Source of the DNA: Portulaca oleracea
Taxonomy: Eukaryota > Streptophyta > Magnoliopsida > Caryophyllales > Portulacaceae
DNA: 64,000 nucleotides
Direction of reading: 5' to 3'
Assembly (NCBI GenBank): GCA_029582165.1
Contig: CM055891.1
Span: 32,156,832-32,220,831 of the forward strand
Below are positions 11,349-24,338 of this stretch, piece after piece (the first letter of the stretch is position 1; the number at the start of each line of letters is the position of its first letter). The position numbers and the translations under genes were made by a program. The notes under the pieces are model-generated. The model ran no database searches and was not told the DNA's origin. It saw only the letters and a list, made by a program, of their open reading frames with translations.

Positions 11349-13925
11349 TAATGTAATTGCAAGTTATGTAGCACAAATATGTTATTTTGGAAATTAATAA
11401 ATAAATAAATAAATATTTTGTTCTTCTTCTTGCATGCCTTCGATTTATGCCTAAATTGAGGGATGGAATATGTAACACCCCAAGTAAATAGTTAAGTATG
11501 GCTTAAGAAGATTAAAATTACTACTTATATCATTAAGGTGCACCTTCTTTTAGTAAAATTAGTGTAGTTCGTCCGTTGGGAACTTCTTATTTAAGCTTGT
11601 TTGGTTGGAAGGAATATCAAGATGAGCGACATCTTGAGAATTTTTCCCGTACAATTGTTTAAAAGGATAAACGTGTGTCACACATTTTAACTACATTTGT
11701 CTCCATCCAAATAATGATGTACCGAACTTTTTTTTGTTTCTAGACAATAATGTACTATATTTGCGGGTTGTTAGTGTAGAAGGCAAAAAAATTGTCAACT
11801 AATCAGCACTCACCACGTGGAAATTAAAGTTATTTTAACTTGACCAATTATAGTATGTCACGTGCCAAGTTAATCAAGGTGGTTTATTAATCTATATTTA
11901 ATATATTAAAACACAATCATATAAAGATGCAATCTGCCACGTGTCCAAAGTAGAAAATCCCAAAACTTAAATTAATAGAAAAAATGAAATTTCTTTGCTC
12001 TCCAGTAAAATGCCAGATACAACGTAATTCTATGATTAGCATTTACAGTAAAACCAACGGTCCAAATTCCCACATTAAAACGAAATTGATGGCCCTGATC
12101 TTTGCACAAATATCATGGAGTAGCTTCAAAGGTCAATGGCGGCAGATATCAAAAGAAAAGATAACTGTTAAATAATTAATTAATTAATTATCATCATAAT
12201 AAATAATAAATTAAAAAATTTAAACGTTCACTGATTAATATATATTATTATAAATAGTAATTACACAATTGATATGTATTCCAGTATTCCTGTGTGTGTA
12301 TATATTTCACATTCATAATTTTTCCACAATTTACAAATCATATTATTAAGGTAATGTTATTCTACTGCTTTAACTTTGCTAAATTTACATTTTTTAAGAA
12401 TATATTGCATTCTTAATTCATAATCAACTTTTATTTCAATTCTGACAGCCAAGACCCCAAGACTACGAATTACCGCTGCACATAACCTCTCAACTAGGTA
12501 AAAAATTCTTATCTTTTTTTTGCCAGAATTAAATTCTTTTCTTTTATTTTAGAGATACATACTCTCATTTTTTTATGTTTCTCCTTTTAGATACTCCGTA
12601 GATAATTCAAGACAAAACAATAAAGCAATTCATACCAATAAAACATTAAAAAAGAAACTGACACTTGAAATTTTACATAAGGGAAGGGTTGACCTTTCTG
12701 AGCCAAAGTTTTTTTCAGTTTCACAACCTCTTCAATAGGTGGTCCAAGTGGAAAAAAATTACTAGATTTGTAAAATAATTTGTAAATACGACTAATATAA
12801 TTTTAAATTCCTCAAATTAACAGACATCCAACCTAAACTTAAATTTGTAAAATACAAGAACTTAAAAGATTATTTGAAAAATGACAAACGAATTCATTTT
12901 TAAAAACCTTGAAACCAAATTCTCATTCAATGTTTTTTAGAAAAAAAAGAGGAGAAAACAAGAATTTTGTATAGTAATTCTTAAATTTGACTAAAATAAT
13001 TTCAAAATCTGAAATTAACATGCAACCAACCGAGACTTAGATCTGGAAAATAGATGAAAATGAAAGACTGATATAAAACGATATAAAAAATATGCTCAAA
13101 TAAACTCAGAAGCAAAAGTTAACTTTAAAGTAAAATTATCAAAAAACAACAAAGAACTTGAGGAATTTACTCTCTAAAATACTCCTCGGAAAACACTCAA
13201 TAAAAGAAATGGAGGATACCTATTAAAACCCAAAAAATGAAAACAAAAAACAGGGAGAACACAGTGACACAAAATAATAGACATTTGAAGGAGAAGGGTT
13301 GGCATTATGAGAAAATTATTTATAAAAATTTAAGAGTCGAAGTATCATAAATTATAACATATATAAAAAAGAGTCTGAAACAATCAAATATAGAGAAATT
13401 GGGTTAGCTTAAAGAATTAATTTGATAAATCTTCCCAATAAAAATTACCAACCAAATAGTCCTTTGAATTTATATTCTTCTAATACACACTCCTTTTCAA
13501 AGTATTTGACAATAATTTTAGTCAACATTTACTAACCAAATATTCCATCAACTTTCTAAATTTCTAATAATTGAAGGTTTATATTAGTACATGCAAATTA
13601 AAAATCACATTGTCAAAATTAGACAATAAAAGAGGCCTTGACAAGATTGAAATCAATGTTGGAGATGGAGAAATTTAGTACCAATTTATCATGCAAATGC
13701 CACAAAATAGAAAAATACAAATAAGATACCAATTTGCCATCTAAATTAAATATGCACATATCAACCAGTATATAACGAATCTGCCAAAACATAAGAGAGA
13801 AAACATAACCTTGAAGTGAAAAACTTTGACATCAAAGATACCAAAATGAAAATGACAATTCCAAGGAAAAGATACTCAGTTGTAAATAAATTATAATTTT
13901 AAATGATGGGCATTATTGAATGTTT
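11349..13925. other. Intergenic AT-rich DNA; possible Helitron 5' end
   Basis: No credible coding region. Near 11892 the sequence reads A|TCTATATTTAATATATTAAAAC followed by CACGTGTCC about 40 bp on, which resembles 5' ends of plant Helitrons. A matching type of 3' end lies at 31931-31962, beyond the LINE. An (AATT)n tract is at about 12170-12190. A short 63-codon frame at 11984-12175 has no recognisable features. Confidence 0.4.
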
Positions 13926-16900
13926 AAGTACAAATTCCTTGTTACGTGGTCTGGGTACCTCGGACAAAAAGAAATACGTGAAGAAACTTGTTACTAAGGA
14001 AAGCTTGAGTCTGGTGGGCTTGGTAGAAACTAAGTTGGAATCATTTGATAGGTGGGGAGCAAGAAGATGTTGGGGAAATGAGGATGTAGACTGGGTGGTT
14101 GTTCCAGCGCAAGGAAGGTCGGGTGGTCTGTTATTACTGTGGAGCAGGGAGGAATTTGATTGTTTAAGACACATCAAAGGTCAGAGATGGGTGTGTGTGG
14201 TAGGACGCCTTTTGGAGGATAACTTGGAATGTGCAATCTGCCTGATTTATGCACCTAATGAACATCAACAAAAGTTGGAGGTGTGGGAGGAGTTGAGAAA
14301 ATTGAAGAGCATGGTACAACAGCCGATAATTTTGATGGGGGATTTTAATGAAGTGCTTGTACCTTCTGAGAGGAGAGGGTGCACATCAATGACTGAAGGA
14401 ATGCTTGCCTTGGCTGAGCTCGCACAAGACTTAGAAGTGGAGGATATCGCAGCAGACAAAGAATTTACTTACATGAGAGTCAATGCAGCCAGTCGCATTG
14501 ATCGAGTGATGGTGGACTGCAGGTTGCTCAATGTATTTCAGAACTTGAAGGTTTATTGTCGGGAGAGAAAGTTGTCGGATCATTTCCCTGTCATCTTGGC
14601 GACTGATGATATCCAGTGGGGACCGACACCGTTCAGGATGCTCAATGTATGGCTAGATTCAACGGATTTCAAGAAGATGTTTAAGAAGGAGTGGCTGTCG
14701 AGTATACACCTACCACTCCACAGAAGATTCAAGGCCATCAAGGAACCCATTAAGAAGTGGAATAAGGAGACTTACGGTAATATTGATCTGAAGGTCAAAA
14801 CTTTGGAGGATGAACTGAGAAGACTTGATGAAAAAGCAATGCAGAACACCATGAGTCAATGCGATAATGCAAGGAGGGAAGCAGTACGAGCTCAGCTAAC
14901 AATCTGGCTAGCGAGACAAGAAAGGAAATGGAAACAACTATCGAGATGTCAGCTGATCAAGGAGGGCGATAGGAATACGAGATTCTTCCATACACTGGCA
15001 ACAATAAGGAGAAGGAGGAAAATAATGAAGAAGATTAAGGTCCGGGAGGCGGTCTATACTGATCCGACGGCAATTAGAAGAACAGTGCAGGAGTATTTTA
15101 AACAACATTTTCAGAAGAGGAGGAGGAAACAGGGTGCAGATATCTCTGGGCTGAGATTAAATAGATTGACAGAGGAAGAAATGAGGCAAATTGAGTTACC
15201 AGTGACTAAAAAGGAGGTTATCGACGCGGTCAAGCAGTGCAACCCGGACAAGGCACCGGGTTTTGATGGGTTTAATATGAAGGCCATTCAAAGACTATGG
15301 CCAATCTTGGGGGATGACATTACAAACTTTGTGGTGAAATTCTTTGAGGAGGGAAAATTCCCTGAGGTTATTAATACCACCTGGGTCACATTATTGCCTA
15401 AGAAGAAGGAAGCAACAGACATCAAGGACTTTAGACCAATTAGTATGATTGGTTGTCTATACAAAATCATATCGAAAATCTTAAGTGCAAGATTGAAGGC
15501 GGTGATACTGAGCTTGATAAGTGAGAAACAGACTGCATTTATATCAGGAAGACAAATCCTTGATGGGGCTCTTGTTGCTAATGAAGTTGTAAGTTGGATG
15601 AAGAGGAGTAATAAAGAGGGAGTCCTGCTGAAATTAGATTTTGAGAAGGCATACGATTCCATTGAATGGGATCCTTTGGAAGAAATTATGGAGCAAATGG
15701 GTTTTGGGCAGAGATGGTTGAAGTGGATGAGAGCATGCCTGAGGAGTGCATCTATTTCGGTGATTGTAAATGGGGCCCCGACGAAGCCATTCAAAATGCA
15801 AAGGGGGCTCAGACAAGGTGATCCACTGTCACCATTTTTGTTCACTATGGTTGGTGAGGTGTTGAACACTATGATGATCAGGGCTGTGGAGATAGGGCAT
15901 TTGGAGGGGCTTACTGTGGGAAGGAGGAAGGTGAGAGTGTCCCATCTACAGTTCGCAGATGACACACTTATATTTGCGAAGGCAGATGAAGATCAGCTTG
16001 TGAAAACCAAGGCCATCCTGCAGATTTTCGAACGAATCACTGGTTGGAAAATTAATTTAGCAAAATCTAATTTGGTAGTCTTTGGCAGGGATGCAGAATG
16101 GGGCCATTCAGTGGCTAATATTCTGAAGTGCAAGGTGGTTGATCTACCCATAACATACCTAGGCTTGCCACTTGGTGAAAATATACGGAGGAAACAAGCG
16201 TGGAGGCCGATAATACAGAAGATTCAGATAAAATTGAAGAGCTGGAAGGCTACTTGTCTTTCGAAGGCAGGGAGATTAGTGCTTATAAAGTCGGTGATAA
16301 ACAACCTGCCACAATATTATCTCTCGATGTTCAGAATGCCGAAGTCTGTGGCTAAGGAAATAATCGCCATACAAAGAAGGTTCTTTTGGGACGGGAAGGA
16401 GGGAACAAGAATTTCAGCAACAGTGAAGTGGGAGATAATTCAGAGGCCAAAAGAAAAAGGTGGTTTGGGGGTTGGAGATTTACTCATAAAAAATGATGCG
16501 TTGCTGTTTAAATGGTGGTGGCGGTATGGCACCGAGGAAGGGGTACTGTGGCGTCAAGTAGTCAATTCGATCCATGAAACAGACAATGCAAAACTACCAA
16601 ATCCGTTCAAGCTGAGGAAGGCCGGAGTATGGAGGGATATAAAGAAGGTGGGAAGGGAGGAAGGACCAACTTTAACTGGTTTTGTGCAGAATTCGAAAGT
16701 TAATTTGGGGGACGGAAGTAAGATACGTTTTTGGGATGACATTTGGGTTGCACAAAAACCGTTGAGAGTAGTATACCCAGAGCTCCACCGTCTTTCCACA
16801 AAAAAAAGGAGTCTGGTCAAGGATATGGGATGGATGGATGGAAGATGCTGGCGGTGGGTGTTGACATGGTCCAAAGAATTGAGTATTCAAGAATTGGAGA

Positions 16901-17225
16901 AGGAGAAGATATTGTCAGAAGAGTTGAGTGGCAAGCGACCTAATATGGAGAAGGAGGACAGCTTGGCATGGAGGAACGGTGAGGAATTCAAAGTCAGAAG
17001 CTTGGTGGGTGCAGTAGAGGAATTGGCTATGGGTGAGGTACAAATTGACACAGTTGTAAGCAAAGCTTGGATCAAGCTTGCTCCCCCAAGAGTTGAGATA
17101 ATGGTCTGGATGGCCTTGTTGGGGAAGATGAACACAAGGGGAAGGCTGAGTAGAATTAAGTGTTTGCCTCAGAGTATGAATGTGTGTCCAATGTGTAGAA
17201 ATTTTGAAGAAGAAGTGGATCACTT

Positions 17226-18511
17226 TGACAGGGCCGCAAGCGCACGGGTACTATTGTAGCAATGTCAAGGTCGATCCCACAGGGACTTGGTCTAGTAACT
17301 CAGTGAACTATCCCTCTACTTGATTGCTAAGCCAATCGGGTTGATGAATTGTTTATGACTTCTAATGAACTAACTAAAACTAAAGTGGACTAGAAAGGAT
17401 TAACTCGAGGTAATTCGATGGATGAAGACTTCTAGGGTTTTACTCACCTAACAACAGGGTCTGAAAGCCAGATTAAAGCAAGCACAAGAAAATAACTCAA
17501 ACGAATCAAGAATCGATAACCTCTAAATTCTATCGCCCTTTCGATGCTAAATAGAATTATCCTGACTAACCTAATCAACAACTTTAAATGCGCTTTTGGG
17601 TTAAACAGAATTGAAGGTCTAAGCAAGGTCGGGTTATCTAATGATTCCCTAATCTACTACTCCTTTTTCAACTTTCATAGGCCTAGGTATAAGGGGTGGT
17701 GGTCAAATTCCCCTAATTCACCTTTCGGTACTTCTAAGGTTAATTTCTGAATTACAAACATCCAAGGCCTTAAGAACATTCGTAAGCAAGAAAACGCAAC
17801 CTTCTATTGATTCAATTGAGAATTCAAGTACAAACTAAAACATTTCTAATCAAACTCCATATTGATGGTTCATAAAACCCTGGAAAGAATGAAATCTACT
17901 CACAAGTATTCATTGAAAACAAGAAATACGTTCTAAACATGGTAATCAAATCTAGAATTAAGGAAGAGAAAGTGAGAAGAGTAAAGCAAACACTAGGGAG
18001 AAATTCGAGGATTCTCTCAAGAACTTCACAAGAGTGTTGCGCTTTCTTCTCGAATTCCCAATCTTCAATGCCTTCAATTGATTCTTGATGAATGGCGTGT
18101 TTTTGGTGAAGAATTCCTCTCTAAAATTCTCTCTTTCGCCTGAATAAGTGATAACCGCTTTCCCCTCTTTTCCCGGTTATCTCCGCAACAATAATCGCCG
18201 AATGAGAAACGGCTACCCAACCACTCGTAGGTCGTACCACGGCACCCGTGGTTGGCTCTAGTTCTGCTTTTCTACTCGCTTCTTGAAATTTTTACCACGG
18301 TCCTATCAACAGTAGTTGATGCCCGTGTACCTCGGCCTTACCAAATTTGCTCCAAAATCACCTTTTAGCCCTAAACCTGAAAATAAATGCCAAAAACGCA
18401 AAGACCAAGTGTAAATAGAGAAATAGGGAAGATTAACACCTTTTTAGCCAAAAATCACCATGATTATGCTTCTAAAATACCTAAAAATAAGTGCAAATAA
18501 TGCACTTATCA
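17226..18511 (-). repeat. 3' LTR of the Athila-like element
   Basis: 1286 bp, TGACAGGG to TTATCA. It aligns throughout with 28522-29829, but with several one-base gaps in homopolymers and a rearranged patch near 18190-18260, where the hairpin motif is damaged. The purine tract ATGGAGGGGT (minus strand, 18512-18521) adjoins its start. Confidence 0.93.
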
Positions 18512-20432
18512 ACCCCTCCATGCTAAAACCTTGCTTGTCCCCAAGCAAGTACTAGACTCAAAACTAGGAAAAATGGACTCAAAAGAAGAAAAAGAAAAGA
18601 AAGACTCGAACATCCTATGTACAAGCCCCCTCAGGTATGCCTTAGCAGAACTCTCAAGCAACTTTGTCCAGCCAAAACACAACCCTAAAGCGATTTAAAA
18701 ATTTTAGCACAAGATAGAGGGAGATTTTCGGAAAGGATTTAGGGGAATCACACCATCAAGATCAAATTAGTCACCCTTCCGTCACTGAATTAGCGAGAGA
18801 ACACATGTATGAGTATGAAACTAAAACGGTTGAGAGCAATCCTCACTTTTGGGAATGTGGAAGCACTCCCCTCATGTGTTTTCAAAATGAAGTCAATGTT
18901 TGGTTCTCTCAATACTCTAGCCTAGGAAACAATCTACCATATGCTTTATGATCATCTCAATTCTCTACCGCTATATGCAAAATGCAAATGACAATCAAGA
19001 GGTCTTTGAAAGGGTTGTAACGAGGCTAAGGTCAGGGGTAAAGGACGAAAAATATTTGGATAAGTGGAGCTCGAAGCCAAGCTTGGATTATACTTTTCCA
19101 ACCTCATTCAATGTCATTGAACCTTACTCGCCCATAAACAATCACAACAATCCCGAAACATTTATTAGAAACCGCCTCATTACTAAACTCCTCACTTGCC
19201 ATCACACTTGTGCTCCCTTTTTTTTTCTCTTTTTTTTATTTTTTTATTTTCTAATTGCTATTGAATTGTTCTCTCTCTCTTTTTTTTTCCAAACCAAGTG
19301 ATTGGCAAGTGAAAATCATATACAAAATTAATTACAAAACTTGGCGGGTTTTGCTAACATAGCCACTACATTGATGCTACATAAGTGAGAAAAATCTCAA
19401 CACTTCCTATTCATTACTTTCCCAACACACTGTTTTGCGAATGTAATTGGCTTAAGGTAGGAAGATATGTAATTGGCCAAGGCTTATAATTTCAGGTTAT
19501 TCCAAGAAAACGGAGTAATCAAAGGCTAGAAGAAGGGTTAAAGGCGGAGAATTACATGAATAGGGTGGCTATTTGGTATTGTAGCTACAATAAGTGCGAA
19601 TGAATGCCTCAATCATGTTGTCAATGCATGATGCAAAGTGCAGTTTCAAAGAGATGAAAAGCAAGTTCTAGAGATCACAACCAAGGTTGAGTCACACATG
19701 GAAATATGAGACCAATGAAAATGATTAGTCATTTTGGCTTAGTGGTCTCACGGGTTTGCGCTCAACAACCAATCAAAGAACATAAACATACAAATGCGAA
19801 GCTCACATCAAAGGGTTAAGAAGGGCAATAAATCTTCACTATCAAGATGTAAACCCAAATCAAGATGTTTTCGAAATTTCTTTTCAAATCTTTGAATCAC
19901 TTACGGGCTACGCAAAGGCTAAACAAAGCTACAAGAAAAACTAGCTGGCTTACAATCATCACCGGAGGCTTACCTAACCTAATCCTAAGGCTATTTTAAT
20001 ATTTTTTTTTCTTTTTGCTTGATTTTTTTTCTAATTTTTTTGGCTTTATTTTTTTTCTTTTTTTTCCTATTTATAACTAGATGAACTAAATGCAATTAAA
20101 CAAAATGCAAACTACATGCTTAAGTTGTTACCTATGAAGATAAACAAGAAAAATAAAAGAAAGAAAGGACACACCTAGATTCATGAAACACCACTATATG
20201 CTAAATGCTGTGCAAACTATATGCATGATGCAAAAATATGTACAAATGCATATACACAAGTCATTCTCCCAAAAATTATCACCAATCATCGAATCATAGC
20301 AACCAAATCAACAAGACAACCAAGTCACATAAAACTAACCAACCCCTCCATGCTAGGACACAACATTGTCCTCAATGCTAAACAGAAGCAAACAATCATA
20401 GGGGGGGGGAAGGAAAAGTTAATGAGCAAACA
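18512..20432. other. 3' non-coding tail of the Athila-like element
   Basis: About 1.9 kb with no supportable gene. It begins, on the plus strand, with ACCCCTCCATGCTAAAAC and TTGTCCCCAAGCAAG, which recur at 51531 beside another LTR end. Several poly-T tracts lie at 19210-19290 and 20000-20065. Bases 18512-19780 are the reference for recognising the related fragments at 51531-51860 and 48205-49100. Confidence 0.75.
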
Positions 20433-21733
20433 TCATGCATCAAGAGGGGGCGGAGGGTAAGGGTAAGGGATCTGAGCGCCATGGCTCTCAAACCAACCAC
20501 GCATCGTGGATAAACACTCGCTCATGCTAGTCAAATGTTGGTTTTGCGACGCAATCATGCCCCGAAGCTCAATGTGCTCCGATCGGACATACTCCCTAAG
20601 GGAGGTTTGCTCGTCACGGATCTCGCGGCGCAATGAAACATCATCCATGTTGAAAGCATGGGAGGAGGAAGGGCCAGGTGAGTGAGGGGATTGGGGTTCG
20701 TCATGGTCGGACTCAGGATCATACGCGATAAGATTTAGGGGAACCGGGTCTCCATCCCCTCCCGGTAGGAAAGAGAAGTTGGCACGATTTTGGATAGTCG
20801 TTCGGGCCACATTGGGCAACTGCATAAGCTGCCGATTTGGGTACCTCCAGTAAATGTTACCACCCCTAGAAACAATGAAGAGCATGGTGGTCAAAGCGCT
20901 ATGGTCAAGCCTCTCAGACCCCGGAATCCTAAACTCCTCATTTGGCATGGCTCCGAGAGATTTTGCAATCCTCGTGACAATCCCCTCGCAGGTGATCTTA
21001 CCCTTTTTCCTATTAGCTATCTCTTGAAGATGTGTAATTAAGAAAGAGCCGGGGTCCATCTGCCTACCCTCATGCATATTCTTCATGAAGAATAACTCCG
21101 CTACCCGAGGCATATTCATGCTATCATCCCTCGTGAAAAGCTCGCGAAGATGCGTTGAGCTAACCTAATCACGGGTTTCGATTTCGTCGCCTTAGACCGA
21201 CTAGAGTCGAAATGTTGCTCCCGGTGATCATTTCCCGTAAAGAATCCGGGTCATACCTTGAGGCACACGACGCCACTAACATCAAGGGACGGGAGGTGGA
21301 AAATGCTATTAAAGGTACTCAAATTCAATTGATAGTCTTGGCCACGCAAACGGAACCTAATGACCCCCTCTTGGCAATTACGCCCATTTTGAACCTCGGT
21401 GTATAGGGTACTCAAAAACTCCAAAGTCAAGTCCGAATAGGAAGGTTCTTTGATGTTTAGGTAATCACCCATCCCCCCTCTAGCACACAACCATTTAATG
21501 TCATCCAAAACACCCATGGATTGCAACAAAGCATCATCAACATAACGAGTAGCAACAAAACCACGGATCTCAAACGCAAGTAATTAGCGCTTGTATTGGG
21601 CTAGTGAATCGAAAAGGGATAGGTCATTACCTTGCTCCATAGCAATAGCCATTGCGGCTCGTTGAGCACGAAGCTCCTCGATTTGGTTCGTTGGAGGACC
21701 CGAAAGATCGCTTCTTCTCTTTTTGGGTGCCAT
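20433..21733 (-). pseudogene. Athila-type extra ORF downstream of pol
   Basis: The minus-strand frame opens MAPKKRRSDLSGPP at 21733, continues LFDSLAQYKR, hits a TAA near 21587, then goes on in frame as EIRGFVATRYVDDALL and LQSMGVLDDIKWLC. After a second disruption (about 21120-21250) the next part reads MPRVAELFFMKNM, IYWRYPNRQLMQ, an Asp/Pro/Ser-rich linker, and a helical region with RREIRDEQTSLREYV. A basic N-terminus, central globular region and coiled-coil tail fit the Athila ORF1 protein family, located after integrase where other retroelements may have env. Its role in the element is unclear. Confidence 0.7.
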
Positions 21734-22110
21734 GGCAACTTGAAGCTCCAACAATGGTGATTTTGGAAAAATGAGAATGAAGGGTGAAGGTAGAATGGTG
21801 GTTATGGGTTAAATTGGTGGATGGGGTTGCGAATGTGAAAGGTGAAGGTGGAGTTGGTGGTGCGTGGGGTTCGAAGGTGGGTCGGATGTGGTGGTGAGGT
21901 AGGTGGTGCGTGGTGGTGAAGAGGAAAAAAGGATGAAGGAGTTAGGGTTTAGGGTTTGAAGGAAGAAGAAGGAGAGGAGGAATGAAGGAGAGAGATGGAG
22001 AAGGATGTGAGGGAGTTAGGGTTTGGGTCGCGCCAGGTGAGAAAGAAGAAGAAGAAGAATGAAAGAAACAAGAGAAAAGGGAAAAAAACGAGCGAAATAC
22101 TGCTCAGACC

Positions 22111-22452
22111 AGCCGCCACGGTCCGTAGCTGCCACCACAGGCAGCCCGTGGTTGGCGCTGGTCTGCTAGGTTCACGCAGAAAAATTGTTTTTTTTTTTAT
22201 TTTTTTTTAAAGCAAATTTCCAGCCACCACGGTCCAAGGTCAGAACCTCGGGCAGACCGAGGTTGGCCCTGGAAATTGGAATTTTGGGAGGAAATTGTGG
22301 GGATGGATTGGCCGGCTACCACGGTCTGAGGTCAGAACCTCGGGCAGACCGAGGTTGGCTCTGGAAAACTGTGCTTCTTGAACAAATGAAATCCAGACGA
22401 ACCACGGTCCGAGGTTTTCACCACGGGCAGCCCAAGGTTGGCCCTGGAACTT
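22111..22452. repeat. Four copies of an about 50-bp hairpin-forming unit
   Basis: In the spacer between integrase and the extra ORF, four units (from about 22111, 22221, 22313 and 22395) share ACCACGGTC...GGGCAG...GGTTGG. Each centres on a short stem: CCACAGG/CCCGTGG at 22135-22151 (one mismatch), ACCTCGG/CCGAGGT at 22245-22263 and 22337-22355 (perfect), CCACGGG/CCCAAGG at 22421-22437 (broken). The same unit occurs in the LTRs; the right LTR has a perfect CCACGGG-CAG-CCCGTGG at 29545-29561. Confidence 0.85.
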
Positions 22453-22983
22453 CATTATAAGCTGGTTTTCGAATTGCCTTCCACACCCCCTTTTTTTTTT
22501 CTTCTATCTTTTCACTCAAGTTTTTACAGTTCTTTTCTCCCCCAACTCCCTCAAACTCTCATTTTTTTTTCTTCATTCTTTCTAACTCAAACACTTTTCA
22601 CTCATTAAACCATCAAAACACCCTAGAGACCAACTCCTCCATGCTAATTTTCCTTGCTCAAACTCACTCTTACACTCCCTCAAACTCTCTCTCTCTTTTT
22701 TTTTTACTCACAAATACTCACAAAAATTGACACTATACAAAAGAGAAACACGGTTAAAACAAGAGAAAAATCAAAGAAAAGAAACAAAACGAGAATGAAA
22801 TGAACTAAGGAAAATAAGGAAGAAAAAAAAACTAGGAAAGGGGAAGGAAAATGAAAAGAAAGAAAGATAAACTCCTATAAAAGAAAGAAAAATGAAAAGG
22901 GAAAGAAAAGTAATTAAAAAGCTTGGGTTACCTCCCAAGAAGCGCTAATTTAACGTCTTAAGCTAGACGATACATACCTCAAG

Positions 22984-24338
22984 TCATACGGGATTGGCGA
23001 GGACATAACATGCGGCCTTCTCCTCAATTTGGCCTGTGATGTAAGGCTTAAGTCGCTGCCCGTTGACCTTGAATGTGCCGGTAGACTCACTCCAAACTTC
23101 CACACCCATGGGATATGCTTTCATAACTTGGAATGGCCCGGACCACCGGGATTTCAGCTTTCCCGGAAACAATCTCAATCTCGAGTTAAACAAAAGGACC
23201 ATGTCTCCTGCCTTAAACCTCTTTGGCAAGATGAACTTGTCATGCCACTTCTTGGTCCTTTCCTTGTAGATCCTCGAACTCATAAGCTTGCAACCTCAAT
23301 TCCTCCACTTCCAATCAAGCATTCGCTTCTCACCGCTGCCTTTGCATCAAAATTCAGAGTTCGGACTGCCCAAAATGCTCGATGTTCCAACTCCACGGGC
23401 AAATGACACGGCTTCCCATACACCAACCGGAATGGAGTGGTGCCGAGGGGAGTTTTGAACGCCGTGCGGTACGCCCACAAGGCGTCGTCAAGCTTCAATG
23501 ACCAATTCTTTCGAGATCGGTCAACCGCCTTCTCGAGAATGCTCTTCAACTCCCTATTCAAAGCTCTACTTGCCCGCTTGTTTGAGGATGGTAAGGTGTT
23601 GCCACCCTATGGAACACCCTGCATTCTTCAGAGAGTTTCTAGCGACTGCACGAAAATGGTGCCGTTATCGCCAATAAGGCTCTAGGAGTGCCAAATCGAG
23701 CGAAAATGTTCTTCGAGGAATTTGATGACGACCCTCGAGTCATTCGTCGGAGATGCAATCGCCTCCACCCATTTGGATACGTAATCCACAACAAGGATGT
23801 AGAGGTTCTTGTGATATGGAGGAAAAGGACCCATAAAGTCTATCCCCACACGTCAAGAGCTCAACCTCAAGAATTCCGCTTTGGGGCATCTCGTGCCTCT
23901 TGGAAATGTTACCCATCCGCTGACAACGATCACATGCTAGCACATACTCCTTGCATCCTTGGTGAGGGTCGCCAATAGAAGCCGGCTTGCAAGACCTTGA
24001 AGCGGTTTTATCGGGCGAAATGTCCACCATAGGTCGTGGAATGGCAATGATGTAGCACCCTTGAACTTCTTCCTCCGAATGTATCTCCCAGAAACCCCAT
24101 CGCACATAGCTTGAAAAGAAGTGGTTCTTCCCAAACAAAGCTCTTCACCTCGAATAGGAACCTCTTCTTTTGTTGATATGATAAGTCCATGGCAACACTC
24201 TACACACAAGATAATTGACGTAGTCGGCATACCATGGAATGAATGGGGTACACACGCCATGAGCTTCTTCCGAAAAGAATCATCAATAGGAGCTTCTCCT
24301 TGAACATCCTCCAATCGAGAGAGATGATCGGCTACCAC
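22984..24338 (-). pseudogene. Athila-like integrase, frameshifted
   Basis: Pieces in three frames form an integrase in order. The zinc-binding region ends in CDRCQRMGNISKRHEMPQ (about 23935). The core end is recognisable from [17 protein letters not shown] and [19 protein letters not shown] (23561-23280). The C-terminal domain is FKAGDMVLLFNSRLRLFPGK and RWSGPFQVMKAYP (23283-22984). No chromodomain is visible, which fits the Athila lineage. Stops and frame changes occur near 23280, 23560-23740 and 24140. Confidence 0.85.

Noticed and set aside
12448..12498. Exon-like segment between CAG and GGTAAA
   Set aside because: Splice-like ends only; the translation matches nothing and it does not fit the phase of either LLG copy.
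22240..22460. Overlapping 71-91 codon frames with repeated peptides
   Set aside because: They are readings of the hairpin repeat units in the Athila spacer on both strands, not a gene.
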